Source: Cyclobacteriaceae bacterium (GTDB lineage Bacteria > Bacteroidota > Bacteroidia > Cytophagales > Cyclobacteriaceae). Taken from it: a DNA stretch of 46,516 nt. The DNA lies in assembly GCA_025455465.1 (NCBI GenBank), contig JALOMI010000004.1, positions 1 to 46,516 of the forward strand, written 5' to 3'. Of the stretch, positions 35,124 through 45,500 are shown piece by piece. Under the pieces are notes generated by a model, which searched no databases, was not told the origin of the DNA, and saw only the letters and a list, made by a program, of their open reading frames with translations. Each line of letters begins with the position of its first letter. The first letter of the stretch is position 1. The position numbers and the translations under genes were made by a program.

Positions 35124-38100
35124 CAATCGATTATTATACAGCGGTTGTTAATAACGTCTTCTTCCACTTTTTTGTATTTCACATCGCGAAGGATGCGTCC
35201 GTCTGTGTATTGCACCGATACCTTATCGTTTCGGTTAGCTACTTTCTGCGATTTTACGGGCATTACTTTTTCCTGCGGAGGTCGTCCGGCAGGCGCTGCT
35301 TCCTGCTGCCCGCCACTGAGTAGTGAACGCGACTCTTCCTTCTCTTCGCGGAAACGCTGACGGCTCCGGGCACGGGCTTCTTCTACCTGATCGGCCTGCT
35401 GCACCGGGATATCCGCTTTCATCAGGAAAGCTATCGTTTCTTCATTCACTTTGCCGATCAAACGCTTGAAGAGTTCAAAGCCCTCAAACTTGTAAATCAG
35501 CAGGGGATCTTTTTGTTCATACACCGCTGTCTGCACCGACTGTTTGAGGTCGTCCATATCACGCAGGTGTTCCTTCCATAATTGATCGATGATGGCCAGG
35601 GTGATCATCTTTTCCATGGACTTCACCAATTCAGCATTATGGGTTTCCACACACTTTTTCAGGTTGGCAGCAATACCAATGTTTTTGGTGCCATCGGTGA
35701 AGGGCACAAGGATGTTTTCTACGGTTGCTCCGCGAGTCTTGTATATTTCTCTGATCACCGGCAATGCCTTTTCGGCTACTATCTTGTTTTTACGGTGGTA
35801 ATGCTCCAGGGCTTTGTTGTACAAGCCTTCGGCAAGCAGATTTTGCGGAGTTTTTTCAAAGTCTTCCCGTGAAATCTCGTAGTCAAGTCCAAGGATGCTG
35901 AGTGCATTGAGGCGAAGGCTTTCATAGTCGTTGGCATTCTTGGCATTGGTAGCCAGTTCCTCGCTGATATCGTTGAGCATGTTGAGTATGTCGAGCTCCA
36001 GGCGTTCACCATATAACGCATTGCGTCTGCGCTTATAGATTACTTCGCGCTGGGAATTCATCACGTTGTCATACTCCAGCAAGCGCTTCCGTATACCGAA
36101 GTTGTTTTCCTCCACTTTCTTCTGAGCGCGTTCAATGGAGCTTGTCACCATCGAATGCTGGATAACTTCACCTTCTTTAAGACCGAGACGGTCCATGATT
36201 TTAGTGATACGCTCCGGCATGAACAGACGCATCAGGTTGTCTTCCAGCGAAACATAAAATTGGGAAGTACCCGGGTCGCCCTGACGGCCGGAACGACCCC
36301 GCAGCTGGCGGTCTACCCTTCGTGATTCATGTCGTTCAGTACCGATGATGGCCAAACCACCGGCAGCACGCGATTCAGGTGTGAGCTTAATGTCAGTACC
36401 ACGACCGGCCATGTTTGTGGCAATCGTAACGGTTCCAGGCTTGCCGGCTTCGGCAACAATTTCTGCTTCGCGCTGGTGCTGCTTGGCGTTCAGTACCTGG
36501 TGTTTGATTTTCCGGATCTGAAGCATGCGGCTGACGAGTTCAGAAATTTCAACCGAGGTAGTACCTACCAGTACCGGCCTTCCTTCACCGGTAAGCTTCA
36601 CAATCTCATCGGCTACAGCATTGAATTTTTCGCGAACGGTTTTGTACACGAGATCGTCATAGTCTTTGCGAGTTACAGGCTTGTTGGTAGGGATGGTCAC
36701 CACATCAAGTTTGTAGATATCCCAGAATTCACCGGCTTCAGTTTCCGCAGTACCGGTCATGCCCGCCAGTTTATGATACATCCGGAAATAATTCTGCAAC
36801 GTAATGGTAGCGTAGGTCTGTGTGGCATCCTCCACCTTCACGTTTTCTTTCGCTTCAATGGCCTGGTGTAAACCATCGGAGTAGCGTCTGCCTTCTAGAA
36901 CACGCCCGGTCTGTTCATCCACAATCTTCACCTTGCCGTCAACGATGATGTATTCGGTGTCTTTCTCGAAAAGCGTATACGCTTTGAGCAGCTGGTTAAC
37001 ACTGTGGATACGCTGCGATTTCACCTGGTAGTCGCGAATGACTTCTTCCTTTTTCTGGAAGCGATCTACTTCGCCAAGGGCCTGGTCTGTTTCAATTTTA
37101 TTCAGCTCGGTGCCGATCTCCGGCATGATAAAAAATTTCGGATCTTCTCCTTCACCGGTAATCAGGTCGATTCCTTTTTCGGTAAGCTCTACACTATTGT
37201 CTTTTTCATCGATGATGAAGTAGAGCGGCTTATCAGCTTCCGGAAGGTTGCGCTTATTGTCCTGCAAGTAAAAGTTTTCGGTTTTCTGCAGGATGGTTTT
37301 AATACCCGTTTCGCTCAGAAATTTAATCAGGGGCTTGTTTTTCGGCAGACCGCGGAAGGCACGGAACAGGGCCAGGCCACCGTCTTTTTCATTGCCTTCA
37401 GCAATTTGCTTTTTGGCCTGAATGAGGTAATCGGCAACAAGCTTTTTCTGCGCTTCTACCAATTTAAAAATGCGCGGTTTAAGATCGTAAAATTCATGCT
37501 GATCGCCTCTCGGCACCGGGCCGGAGATGATGAGGGGTGTTCGTGCTTCGTCAATCAGTACGCTGTCCACTTCATCCACCATGGCATAGTGATGTCCGCG
37601 TTGTACGAGTTCCTGCGGGTCGCGCGCCATGTTGTCGCGCAGGTAATCAAAACCGAATTCGTTGTTGGTGCCGTACGTGATATCAGCCAGGTAAGCATTT
37701 CTGCGGGCGATGGAGTTAGGTTCGTGTTTGTCGACACAATCAACACGTAAGCCATGAAACTGGAACAACGGGCCCATCCACTCACTGTCGCGCACGGAGA
37801 GGTAGTTGTTAACTGTAACGATATGAACACCTCTTTTAGCAAGGGCATTGAGAAACGCGGGGAATGTAGCCACCAGGGTTTTACCTTCACCTGTGGCCAT
37901 CTCCGAAATTTTCCCTTCATGCAATACGATACCACCAATGATCTGCACATCGTAGTGCACCATATCCCAGGTGACCATGTTACCGGCTGCTATCCACTGG
38001 TTTTGCCAGCGGGCTTTATCTCCTTCGATGCTTACATGCTGGTAACGGGCCGCAAACTCACGGTCCATATCGTTGGCTGTAACTTCGATGGATGAATTTT

Positions 38101-38470
38101 CTTTAAAGCGTCTGGCTGTTTCACGGATGATGGCGAAGGCTTTGGGCAGCACCGTCATCAGCACTTTTTCCAGTTCCTTGTTACGGTCTTCTTCCAGTTT
38201 GTCGATCTGGTTGAATATGGATTCTTTTTCGCTGATGTCCAGTTCAGGCTGGTCTTCAATCTGCTTGTGCAGGGCAGCCAGCTGATCATCGATGGATTTC
38301 AGGTACTGATTGATTTGCTGCTGCACCTGCTGGGTTTGTGCGCGAAGTTCATCATGGTTCAGTGCGGTAAGGCGCTCCCCTTCCTTGCGGGTCTGCTCCA
38401 CGAGCGGCATGATGCGCTTGATATCTTTTTCGGACTTGGTACCAAAGATTTTTGCAATGAATTGTAGCAT
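35123..38470 (-). CDS. secA: Preprotein translocase ATPase SecA
   Basis: 1115 aa; MATGEGKTLVATFPAFLNAL, YGTNNEFGFDYLRDNM, MVDEVDSVLIDEARTPLIISGP, MAGRGTDIKL, GRSGRQGDPGTSQFYVSLEDNLMRLF. Confidence 0.97.
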   Translation of the reverse strand: MLQFIAKIFGTKSEKDIKRIMPLVEQTRKEGERLTALNHDELRAQTQQVQQQINQYLKSIDDQLAALHKQIEDQPELDISEKESIFNQIDKLEEDRNKELEKVLMTVLPKAFAIIRETARRFKENSSIEVTANDMDREFAARYQHVSIEGDKARWQNQWIAAGNMVTWDMVHYDVQIIGGIVLHEGKISEMATGEGKTLVATFPAFLNALAKRGVHIVTVNNYLSVRDSEWMGPLFQFHGLRVDCVDKHEPNSIARRNAYLADITYGTNNEFGFDYLRDNMARDPQELVQRGHHYAMVDEVDSVLIDEARTPLIISGPVPRGDQHEFYDLKPRIFKLVEAQKKLVADYLIQAKKQIAEGNEKDGGLALFRAFRGLPKNKPLIKFLSETGIKTILQKTENFYLQDNKRNLPEADKPLYFIIDEKDNSVELTEKGIDLITGEGEDPKFFIMPEIGTELNKIETDQALGEVDRFQKKEEVIRDYQVKSQRIHSVNQLLKAYTLFEKDTEYIIVDGKVKIVDEQTGRVLEGRRYSDGLHQAIEAKENVKVEDATQTYATITLQNYFRMYHKLAGMTGTAETEAGEFWDIYKLDVVTIPTNKPVTRKDYDDLVYKTVREKFNAVADEIVKLTGEGRPVLVGTTSVEISELVSRMLQIRKIKHQVLNAKQHQREAEIVAEAGKPGTVTIATNMAGRGTDIKLTPESRAAGGLAIIGTERHESRRVDRQLRGRSGRQGDPGTSQFYVSLEDNLMRLFMPERITKIMDRLGLKEGEVIQHSMVTSSIERAQKKVEENNFGIRKRLLEYDNVMNSQREVIYKRRRNALYGERLELDILNMLNDISEELATNAKNANDYESLRLNALSILGLDYEISREDFEKTPQNLLAEGLYNKALEHYHRKNKIVAEKALPVIREIYKTRGATVENILVPFTDGTKNIGIAANLKKCVETHNAELVKSMEKMITLAIIDQLWKEHLRDMDDLKQSVQTAVYEQKDPLLIYKFEGFELFKRLIGKVNEETIAFLMKADIPVQQADQVEEARARSRQRFREEKEESRSLLSGGQQEAAPAGRPPQEKVMPVKSQKVANRNDKVSVQYTDGRILRDVKYKKVEEDVINNRCIIID

Positions 38471-38527
38471 ACGAAAAAATAATAACGACTCTCCAACACG
38501 GGTCTAAGCCCACCTCTGAAAGAGCGT

Positions 38528-38535
38528 CAAAGTTA
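38528..38535 (-). promoter_or_regulatory. -7 box TAACTTTG upstream of secA
   Basis: Plus strand CAAAGTTA; TAnnTTTG match in the dapF-secA intergenic gap. Confidence 0.4.
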
Positions 38536-38563
38536 ATTTGTTTTTGGGATTTGGGGGGTGCAA

Positions 38564-39343
38564 TTATAGCTCCAAATCGCCCTGAAAGACCATTTTGGCA
38601 GGGCCGATGAGATAAATACCGGTAAATGAACGATCTGTCCGGTTTTTTTCAAATTCTACTGACAAATCACCGCCTGGGGTCTTTACTGTTACCGGTGAAG
38701 TATAGCCATGTTGGGAAGCGGCCAACGCGGCAGCGGTGACACCTGTACCGCATGATAGCGTTTCATTTTCAACACCGCGCTCATAGGTACGAACATAAAT
38801 AGTGTTGCCAGGCAGCAACTCAACGAAGTTCACATTCGTGCCATTTCGTTCAGCAAAAGCAGCATTATAACGGATGGATCTCCCTTCCTCCGCGACTGGA
38901 TAATTTTTAACATCATCCACGAAACGGATGTAGTGTGGTGAACCTGTATCGATGAATACGTCTTGATTAAAGTAAATCACTTCATGAACATCGTTCATGT
39001 TCAACCGAACGAGACCGTTGGTTAGTAATTGAGCATCGTGCGCACCATCATAGGCAATAAAGCTGGCATTATCGGAAACAATACCCAAACGGGAGGCAAA
39101 ACATACTGCCGCACGGCTACCGTTACCGCACAGGCTTTGAGAGCCATCGCTGTTGTAGTAATTGAGTGAAAACGAGAGTGAAGGGTGAGGCTCAATCAGC
39201 ATGAGACCATCTGCGCCAATGCCGAATTTTCGGTCACACAACAGGCGGATTTCTTCCACCGACAGACGGAGTTCACCCGAACGGTTATCAATCAGGATAA
39301 AATCATTGCCTGTGGCCTGATATTTAAAGAAGTGCAACTTCAT
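38564..39343 (-). CDS. dapF: Diaminopimelate epimerase
   Basis: 259 aa; KYQATGNDFILIDNR, GADGLMLIE, CGNGSRAAVCFA, ENETLSCGTGVTAAALAA. Confidence 0.94.
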   Translation of the reverse strand: MKLHFFKYQATGNDFILIDNRSGELRLSVEEIRLLCDRKFGIGADGLMLIEPHPSLSFSLNYYNSDGSQSLCGNGSRAAVCFASRLGIVSDNASFIAYDGAHDAQLLTNGLVRLNMNDVHEVIYFNQDVFIDTGSPHYIRFVDDVKNYPVAEEGRSIRYNAAFAERNGTNVNFVELLPGNTIYVRTYERGVENETLSCGTGVTAAALAASQHGYTSPVTVKTPGGDLSVEFEKNRTDRSFTGIYLIGPAKMVFQGDLEL

Positions 39344-39361
39344 GTGCAGCCGTTGATGAGG

Positions 39362-39586
39362 TTATTTCACCTCTTCATAATCCACATATTCCCCGCCTGA
39401 AACATTGCCTTTTCGTTTTTCTTTCGGTGGTGCCGTGTCAATGTTCACATTACCGCCCGGATGTTTACCGCGGATGCCTTCCGGATCCTGATACCCCTGC
39501 CGAACACTACCGGCAAAGACGCGGAATAAGCCGAGTTTATACAACACGTAGATGAAAAGAACGATAATAAGGAGCAGACGGAGCAT
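39362..39586 (-). CDS. DUF4834-like small membrane protein
   Basis: 74 aa; N-terminal TM, then hydrophilic tail ending GEYVDYEEVK; sits between carB and dapF. Confidence 0.6.
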   Translation of the reverse strand: MLRLLLIIVLFIYVLYKLGLFRVFAGSVRQGYQDPEGIRGKHPGGNVNIDTAPPKEKRKGNVSGGEYVDYEEVK

Positions 39587-39592
39587 GTCTTG

Positions 39593-42406
39593 TTAACGGC
39601 TTAAGTACAAATTCCGTTCACTGTAAATCTTCAGAAAGTAATCATCCATCAGATCGTCAATGAAGTAGATGGACTCACCGGTGGATTTCATTTCCGGCCC
39701 GAGTTCCTTATTTACATCGGGAAACTTACTGAATGAGAATACCGGTTCTTTGATGGCATACCCCTTTTTGGTTGGGTTAAACTCGAAGTCTTGGATTTTC
39801 TTCTCACCCAGCATCACCTTGGTAGCGTAGTTTACATAGGGTTCATCGTAGGCCTTGCAAATGAACGGCACGGTGCGTGATGCACGCGGGTTGGCTTCGA
39901 TAACATACACGCGGTCTTTTTTGATAGCGAACTGAATATTGATCAGACCCTTCACTTTAAGGGCTTTGGCAATTTTCTCCGAGTAATACTCCATCTGCTT
40001 CACCACGAAATCTCCGAGATTGAAAGGAGGCAGCACCGCATAAGAATCACCGGAGTGAATGCCAGCCGGTTCTATGTGCTGCATGATGCCGATGATGTAC
40101 ACATCTTCTCCGTCACAGATCGCATCAGCCTCGGCTTCTATGGCACCATCAAGGAAATGATCCAGCAGCACTTTGTTATCAGGCAGGTGTTTCCAGATGT
40201 CGATGATGTGCGACTCGAGTTCTTTTTCGTTAATGACGATCTTCATGCTCTGGCCGCCCAGCACATAGGATGGACGCACCAGCAACGGGAAGCCGATTTG
40301 TTTGGAAGCTTCCAGCGCCTCATCCGGATCGGTGGCTACACCAAATTCCGGGTAGGGAATGCCTAACTCTTTCAGTAAGGTAGAGAAGCGTCCGCGGTCT
40401 TCAGCCAGATCGAGCGAGTCGAAGGAAGTACCGATTATTTTGATTCCATACTTATTCAGTTTCTCGGCCAACTTCAGTGCGGTCTGTCCGCCTAACTGCA
40501 CAATAACTCCTTCCGGCTTTTCGTGCTGAATGATATCGTAGAGATGTTCCCAGAAAACCGGCTCGAAATAGAGTTTATCGGCAATATCAAAATCGGTGGA
40601 AACAGTTTCCGGGTTGCAGTTAATCATGATGGTTTCGTAACCGCACTCTTTAGCAGCGAGCACACCATGCACGCAGGAGTAATCAAACTCAATTCCTTGT
40701 CCGATGCGGTTAGGGCCGGAACCCAGCACGATCACTTTCTTTCGTGAGGAAGACACTGATTCATTCTCTGCATCAAACGTTGAATAGTAATAAGGAGTCT
40801 GTGCTTCAAATTCAGCTGCGCAGGTATCTACAAGTTTATATACACGCTTAATGCCAAGCTCACTGCGTTTCTGGTATACCTCACTTTCCAGGCAATGCAG
40901 CAAATGGGCGATCTGCCGGTCAGCAAAACCTTTTTCCTTGGCGGTACGAAGTAAGTCTGCCGGAACTGAGTGCAGATCATATTCCTGGAGTTGGTTCTCC
41001 AGATGCACGAGCTCTTCAACCTGTTTGAGAAACCACTTGTCGATCTTGGTGATTTTCTGGATGGTCTTTAAGGGGATGCCAATTTTGATAGCATCGTGTA
41101 TATGGAAGAGTCTGTTCCAGGTAGGGTTTGCCAGGCTATGCAGCAGTTCATCCTGGTTGCGCAATTCTTTTCCGTCTGCCCCCAAACCATTTCTTCTTAT
41201 TTCAAGCGACTGGGCAGCTTTCTGGAGCGCTTCCTGAAAATTCCGTCCGATGCCCATCACTTCACCAACTGATTTCATCTGAAGGCCAAGCTTGCGGTCG
41301 GCACCCTGAAACTTGTCGAAATTCCAACGCGGTATTTTTACAATGACATAATCAAGTGCCGGTTCAAAATAAGCCGTGGTCGTTCCGGTGATGGCGTTCT
41401 TCAGTTCATCCAGGTTATAGCCGATGGCCAGTTTGGCGGCCACTTTTGCAATGGGATATCCGGTGGCCTTGGAGGCAAGTGCCGATGAACGTGAAACACG
41501 CGGGTTAATTTCAATACCGATGATGTCATCATTTTCCGGATTCACGGCAAACTGCACGTTACACCCTCCGGCAAACTGCCCGATACCATTCATCATTCTG
41601 ATGGCCAGGTCGCGCATGTTCTGGTAAACGGTATCCGGCAAGGTCATGGCCGGAGCCACGGTAATGGAGTCTCCGGTGTGGATGCCCATCGGGTCGAAGT
41701 TTTCGATGGAACAGATGATGATCACATTGCCCCGGTTGTCGCGCAGCAACTCCAGCTCATATTCTTTCCATCCCATGATGCTTTGCTCCACCAGCACTTC
41801 GTGAATGGGCGAGGCATGCAAACCACGGTTTAATGCTTCATCAAAATCTTCAGGATTTTCTACAAAGCCACCTCCCGTACCGCCTAGTGTGTAGGATGGT
41901 CGTATAACGAGCGGGAAACCGATTTCCTGAGCAATTTCTTTTCCCTGCAGAAAGGAAGTTGCTGTTGCGCCCTTACACACACCGACACCAAGTTCGTGCA
42001 TTTTCAGCCGGAACTTCTCCCGGTCTTCCGTGGTCTCGATGGCTTTAATGTCTACACCAATGATGCGCACCCCGTAATGCTGCCAGAGGCCGGCTTTATC
42101 GCATTCGATACACAGGTTCAGTGCAGTTTGCCCGCCCATGGTTGGTAGTACGGCATCGATGTGATGCTTCTCCAGGATCTCGCGGATGGATTTCTTTGTC
42201 AGCGGTTTCAGGTAAACATGATCTGCCGTGACCTTATCGGTCATGATGGTGGCCGGATTGGAATTGATCAGCACCACTTCGATGCCCTCTTCGCGTAACG
42301 AGCGGGATGCCTGCGAGCCGGCATAGTCAAATTCGCAAGCCTGGCCGATGATGATAGGACCACTGCCGATGATTAAAATAGAGCGGATACTTCTGTCTCT
42401 GGGCAT
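39593..42406 (-). CDS. carB: Carbamoyl-phosphate synthase large subunit, short form without C-terminal MGS domain
   Basis: ORF 39593..42463, start MPRDRSIRSILIIGSGPIIIGQACEFDYAG (42406); two ATP-grasp halves (VIRPSYTLGGTGGGF; LVRPSYVLGGQSMKI); ends soon after GPEMKSTGESIYFIDDLMDDYF. Confidence 0.94.
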   Translation of the reverse strand: MPRDRSIRSILIIGSGPIIIGQACEFDYAGSQASRSLREEGIEVVLINSNPATIMTDKVTADHVYLKPLTKKSIREILEKHHIDAVLPTMGGQTALNLCIECDKAGLWQHYGVRIIGVDIKAIETTEDREKFRLKMHELGVGVCKGATATSFLQGKEIAQEIGFPLVIRPSYTLGGTGGGFVENPEDFDEALNRGLHASPIHEVLVEQSIMGWKEYELELLRDNRGNVIIICSIENFDPMGIHTGDSITVAPAMTLPDTVYQNMRDLAIRMMNGIGQFAGGCNVQFAVNPENDDIIGIEINPRVSRSSALASKATGYPIAKVAAKLAIGYNLDELKNAITGTTTAYFEPALDYVIVKIPRWNFDKFQGADRKLGLQMKSVGEVMGIGRNFQEALQKAAQSLEIRRNGLGADGKELRNQDELLHSLANPTWNRLFHIHDAIKIGIPLKTIQKITKIDKWFLKQVEELVHLENQLQEYDLHSVPADLLRTAKEKGFADRQIAHLLHCLESEVYQKRSELGIKRVYKLVDTCAAEFEAQTPYYYSTFDAENESVSSSRKKVIVLGSGPNRIGQGIEFDYSCVHGVLAAKECGYETIMINCNPETVSTDFDIADKLYFEPVFWEHLYDIIQHEKPEGVIVQLGGQTALKLAEKLNKYGIKIIGTSFDSLDLAEDRGRFSTLLKELGIPYPEFGVATDPDEALEASKQIGFPLLVRPSYVLGGQSMKIVINEKELESHIIDIWKHLPDNKVLLDHFLDGAIEAEADAICDGEDVYIIGIMQHIEPAGIHSGDSYAVLPPFNLGDFVVKQMEYYSEKIAKALKVKGLINIQFAIKKDRVYVIEANPRASRTVPFICKAYDEPYVNYATKVMLGEKKIQDFEFNPTKKGYAIKEPVFSFSKFPDVNKELGPEMKSTGESIYFIDDLMDDYFLKIYSERNLYLSR

Positions 42407-42435
42407 GGATAGGGCTGGGTATGGATAAATTGGGG

Positions 42436-42466
42436 CAAAAATACTCCCCCCTGCCCAACGCACAAA
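42436..42466 (-). promoter_or_regulatory. Bacteroidota-type promoter TTTG-N19-TATTTTTG for carB
   Basis: Minus strand TTTGTGCGTTGGGCAGGGGGGAGTATTTTTG; matches the -33/-7 consensus with 19-nt spacing, 30 nt upstream of the ATG. Confidence 0.6.
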
Positions 42467-42508
42467 AGTTTTGGAATAAAAAACCCGGAGTGCAGAAAAT
42501 GTCTTCTT

Positions 42509-45500
42509 TTACTCTGTTTTTATGATTTTCCGGATGATGGTATCACCGCGATTGCCGGACAACCGAACAAGAAGCACCCCGGCTGATGTATCGGAAAGAT
42601 TTAATTCCAGCCGTAAGGTGCCTGATGAGGTGCTTTGTGATGTTGCAAGGACTTCCCAGCCTTGTCCGTTAATAATGCTGATGGTGTAATCCGAAGAAGG
42701 CAATGATTCCGCTTCGATCATCAATCGTTGATTATTCAGCGGATTGGGATAGAGTGAAATTTTTTCTCCAGGCATTTCCGGCAGCCCGGTTACGGGATCC
42801 TGGATGAACAGGTTGTCGATGGTCCAGCCCCAGCCATTTAATGTTGCATCAGAGAAAAGCCGGAAGCGGATGATCACCTGGTTGCCAGCCTGAAAGTTTC
42901 CGTTAGCAATCAGGTTGATAATACGGGTGCGGTACATGGAGGCATTGCCAATGCCCCGGTTCACAAAGGTTATCCCCCAGATCGGTTCCCCTCCCAGAAG
43001 GTCATACCCTTCTAAAAAGGGACTCCAGGTTGCGCCACCGTCTTTGGAGCCTTCAACAATCACATAATCTTTAAAGTTGGGTGAACCAAAGTTGGTTCCC
43101 AGTGGATGCCCCTCCACGATCACGACCTCATCAAACCGCATATACGGATTGCTTCCGCTTATGATCACCGGTTTTTTTAAGGTATAGCTGAAAGATGAGG
43201 TTCCGTTTGTGCCGAAGCCCAGAGGGTAAAAGTGAGCGGAGTGAATAGCGCCATTGGTAAAGCCGGTTGGTTGACCGATGGAGAAGAAGTTGCCCACAAA
43301 ATCATTCGAAGGAGAATCAAAATTATTGGCATAGGTAGTAACCGGTGTTCCGAAGGAATTAACCGGTACCTGAAAAAATTCTACTGGTGCTGGCGGAAGT
43401 GTGGCGGAGTTGCCGGCACTGTCGGTTGCGTTGAAGCGGTATTCCAGCAGTGTGCCGACCGGTAATGCATTTAATCCGGTAAGTGTAAAATTATATTCAG
43501 CGGCCGGAGGGAATACCACGAAGTTTGCTTGTTGAATGTCACCGTTGTTGATGCGGTACTCAATATTGAGGTGTTCTATACCGCTGGCATCGGAAGCTGT
43601 TGCTGTCAGCGTCAGGGCATCTCTACCGGATACAATATAGTTGGCGTGATTATGTTGTAAAGTGGGCGGTGCGTCATCAATCTGTATTTTCAGGTTGTCG
43701 ATAGCCCAGCCCCAGCCGGCTGCCAACGGGTCGCTGTACAAACGAAACCGAATCACTACTTCATCACCTGCGCTGAATTTATTCAGCATGTTCATCGTAC
43801 GCTGACGATAGAGTGTAGGATCTCCGATTGCTGTCGAGTTATTGCCTGATATCGCACTGTTGTAGCGGGTTAACCAGGGTGAATAGTCACGTGCATCATA
43901 ACCATCGGCAACAGGGGTCCAGGTTATGCCTCCGTCTACCGAACCTTCCACCACCACATAATCCCAGAATTCCAGGTTGCCAAAGACAGTGCCGGGTTCC
44001 CCTGGTTCTACCAATACAATTTCATCAAAGCGAATTGATCCATCCCGTTCGCTCACCCTGATCGGAATTTTTAATTGATAGATGAGGTTCAATTCATTGT
44101 TCGGAGAGCCGTTGCCTTCCGGGTAGGGATGCATCGAGTGTATGGCCCCGTCAGTAAAGCCGGCAGGTTGCGTGATGCTGAAACCGTTGCCAAAAAAATC
44201 ACTGGTCGCGCTGTTAAAATTATTGGCGTACTTATCCCGTGTGGGTTCAAGGCCAACCACATTCAGAACGAAAAAGCCGTCCTGGGGTGCGGTTGCCAGG
44301 TTACGCGCTGCGGCAACATCCTGGGCGATAATCCGGTATTCAATGACATCACCGTTGGCAAGGGGTCCCAAATTGATTTTTACCCGGTAAAGCGAATCAA
44401 TTTCTGGTGCCTGGAGTATCATGGGCATTGTTCCCTTAGGAATATCATTAATTACATAGTCCACCTGAACGAAGTCGATGCCGATATTATCGGTTACGCG
44501 CGCCTCCAGTTCAAGTTCAGTTTCGCTGTCGAGTAAAAACAGCCGCTGATTGTGCGTAATGATTGGGGGTTTTACGTCAGGTCCGGTTTGAAAGTTGAAG
44601 GTAAATTGTACTTCCGTGTTCTGTGCCCGGGAAATTTTGCCGGGGTTGACAAATTCCCGACCAGCATCATCATTTACAGTGATATAATATTGATAGGTTC
44701 CCGGTGCACCGGTCGCGGGTATAATGCCGGCAAATTCATCGGGGTTGGCTGTTGGGCTCATGGGCACGGAAGTGAAGGCTTCGGCACTGGTGCGGTAGTT
44801 CAACGTTACGCTGGAAGGATTATAACTTTTATCAGCCAGTATTTTGGCTGTCACAGTAAACGGTAGATTGACATTTTCACTGTCAGTAAGCGGGGTATGA
44901 ATGATGCGTGTCATCTCCCAGCCCAGGTCTTTCAGCATATTCCAGGCGATGCCCGGGTCATGGATTTTTTCAGCCGGTGCAATAAACGGGGTCATCAGCG
45001 AATTACCTGAGTTGTTGTAGGTAGTCTCATCCAGGTGGCTGATGCTGGATCCGCCATTGAAGGGAGACGGAGCAAACAGTTTCGGATTAGTTGAGGTAGC
45101 TGACCGGAAAAAAAGGTTGCTGCTGGTGAGTTCGATGCCCAGTTCGCTGGAAGGGGAAGAGAAGGTGCGGTAAAGATTAAACGCGCTGCTGTTCTCGATC
45201 GGTAAATCGTAAATGATCGGAACACCGGAGCCTTGCAAACCAACAGTTCCTGTGCCTCCGCTGACAGAGAAAGTTCCGGCAAAACCTAGGCCATGAGCAA
45301 TCTCATGAAGCACAACAGAAACAAGATCAAATTGTCCGGGGCCGGGTGCTGCTGCCGGATTGAAATTCCAGTTTGCACCGTTGTTGAATTGAATGAATAT
45401 ATCGGGGTCATTTCCGTTGAGATTGCGCCCCGTAATTTTTTCTGCCAGCGGAACTGGATAAAAAACGTTGAGTTTCTGAGCACCCGAAAAATTAGCATAG

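Noticed and set aside
37004-37750. 248-aa plus-strand ORF
   Set aside because: Antisense to secA conserved regions
44075-44536. 153-aa plus-strand ORF
   Set aside because: Antisense to the duplicated module of the T9SS protease; similar antisense ORFs in the other unit simply reflect the duplication
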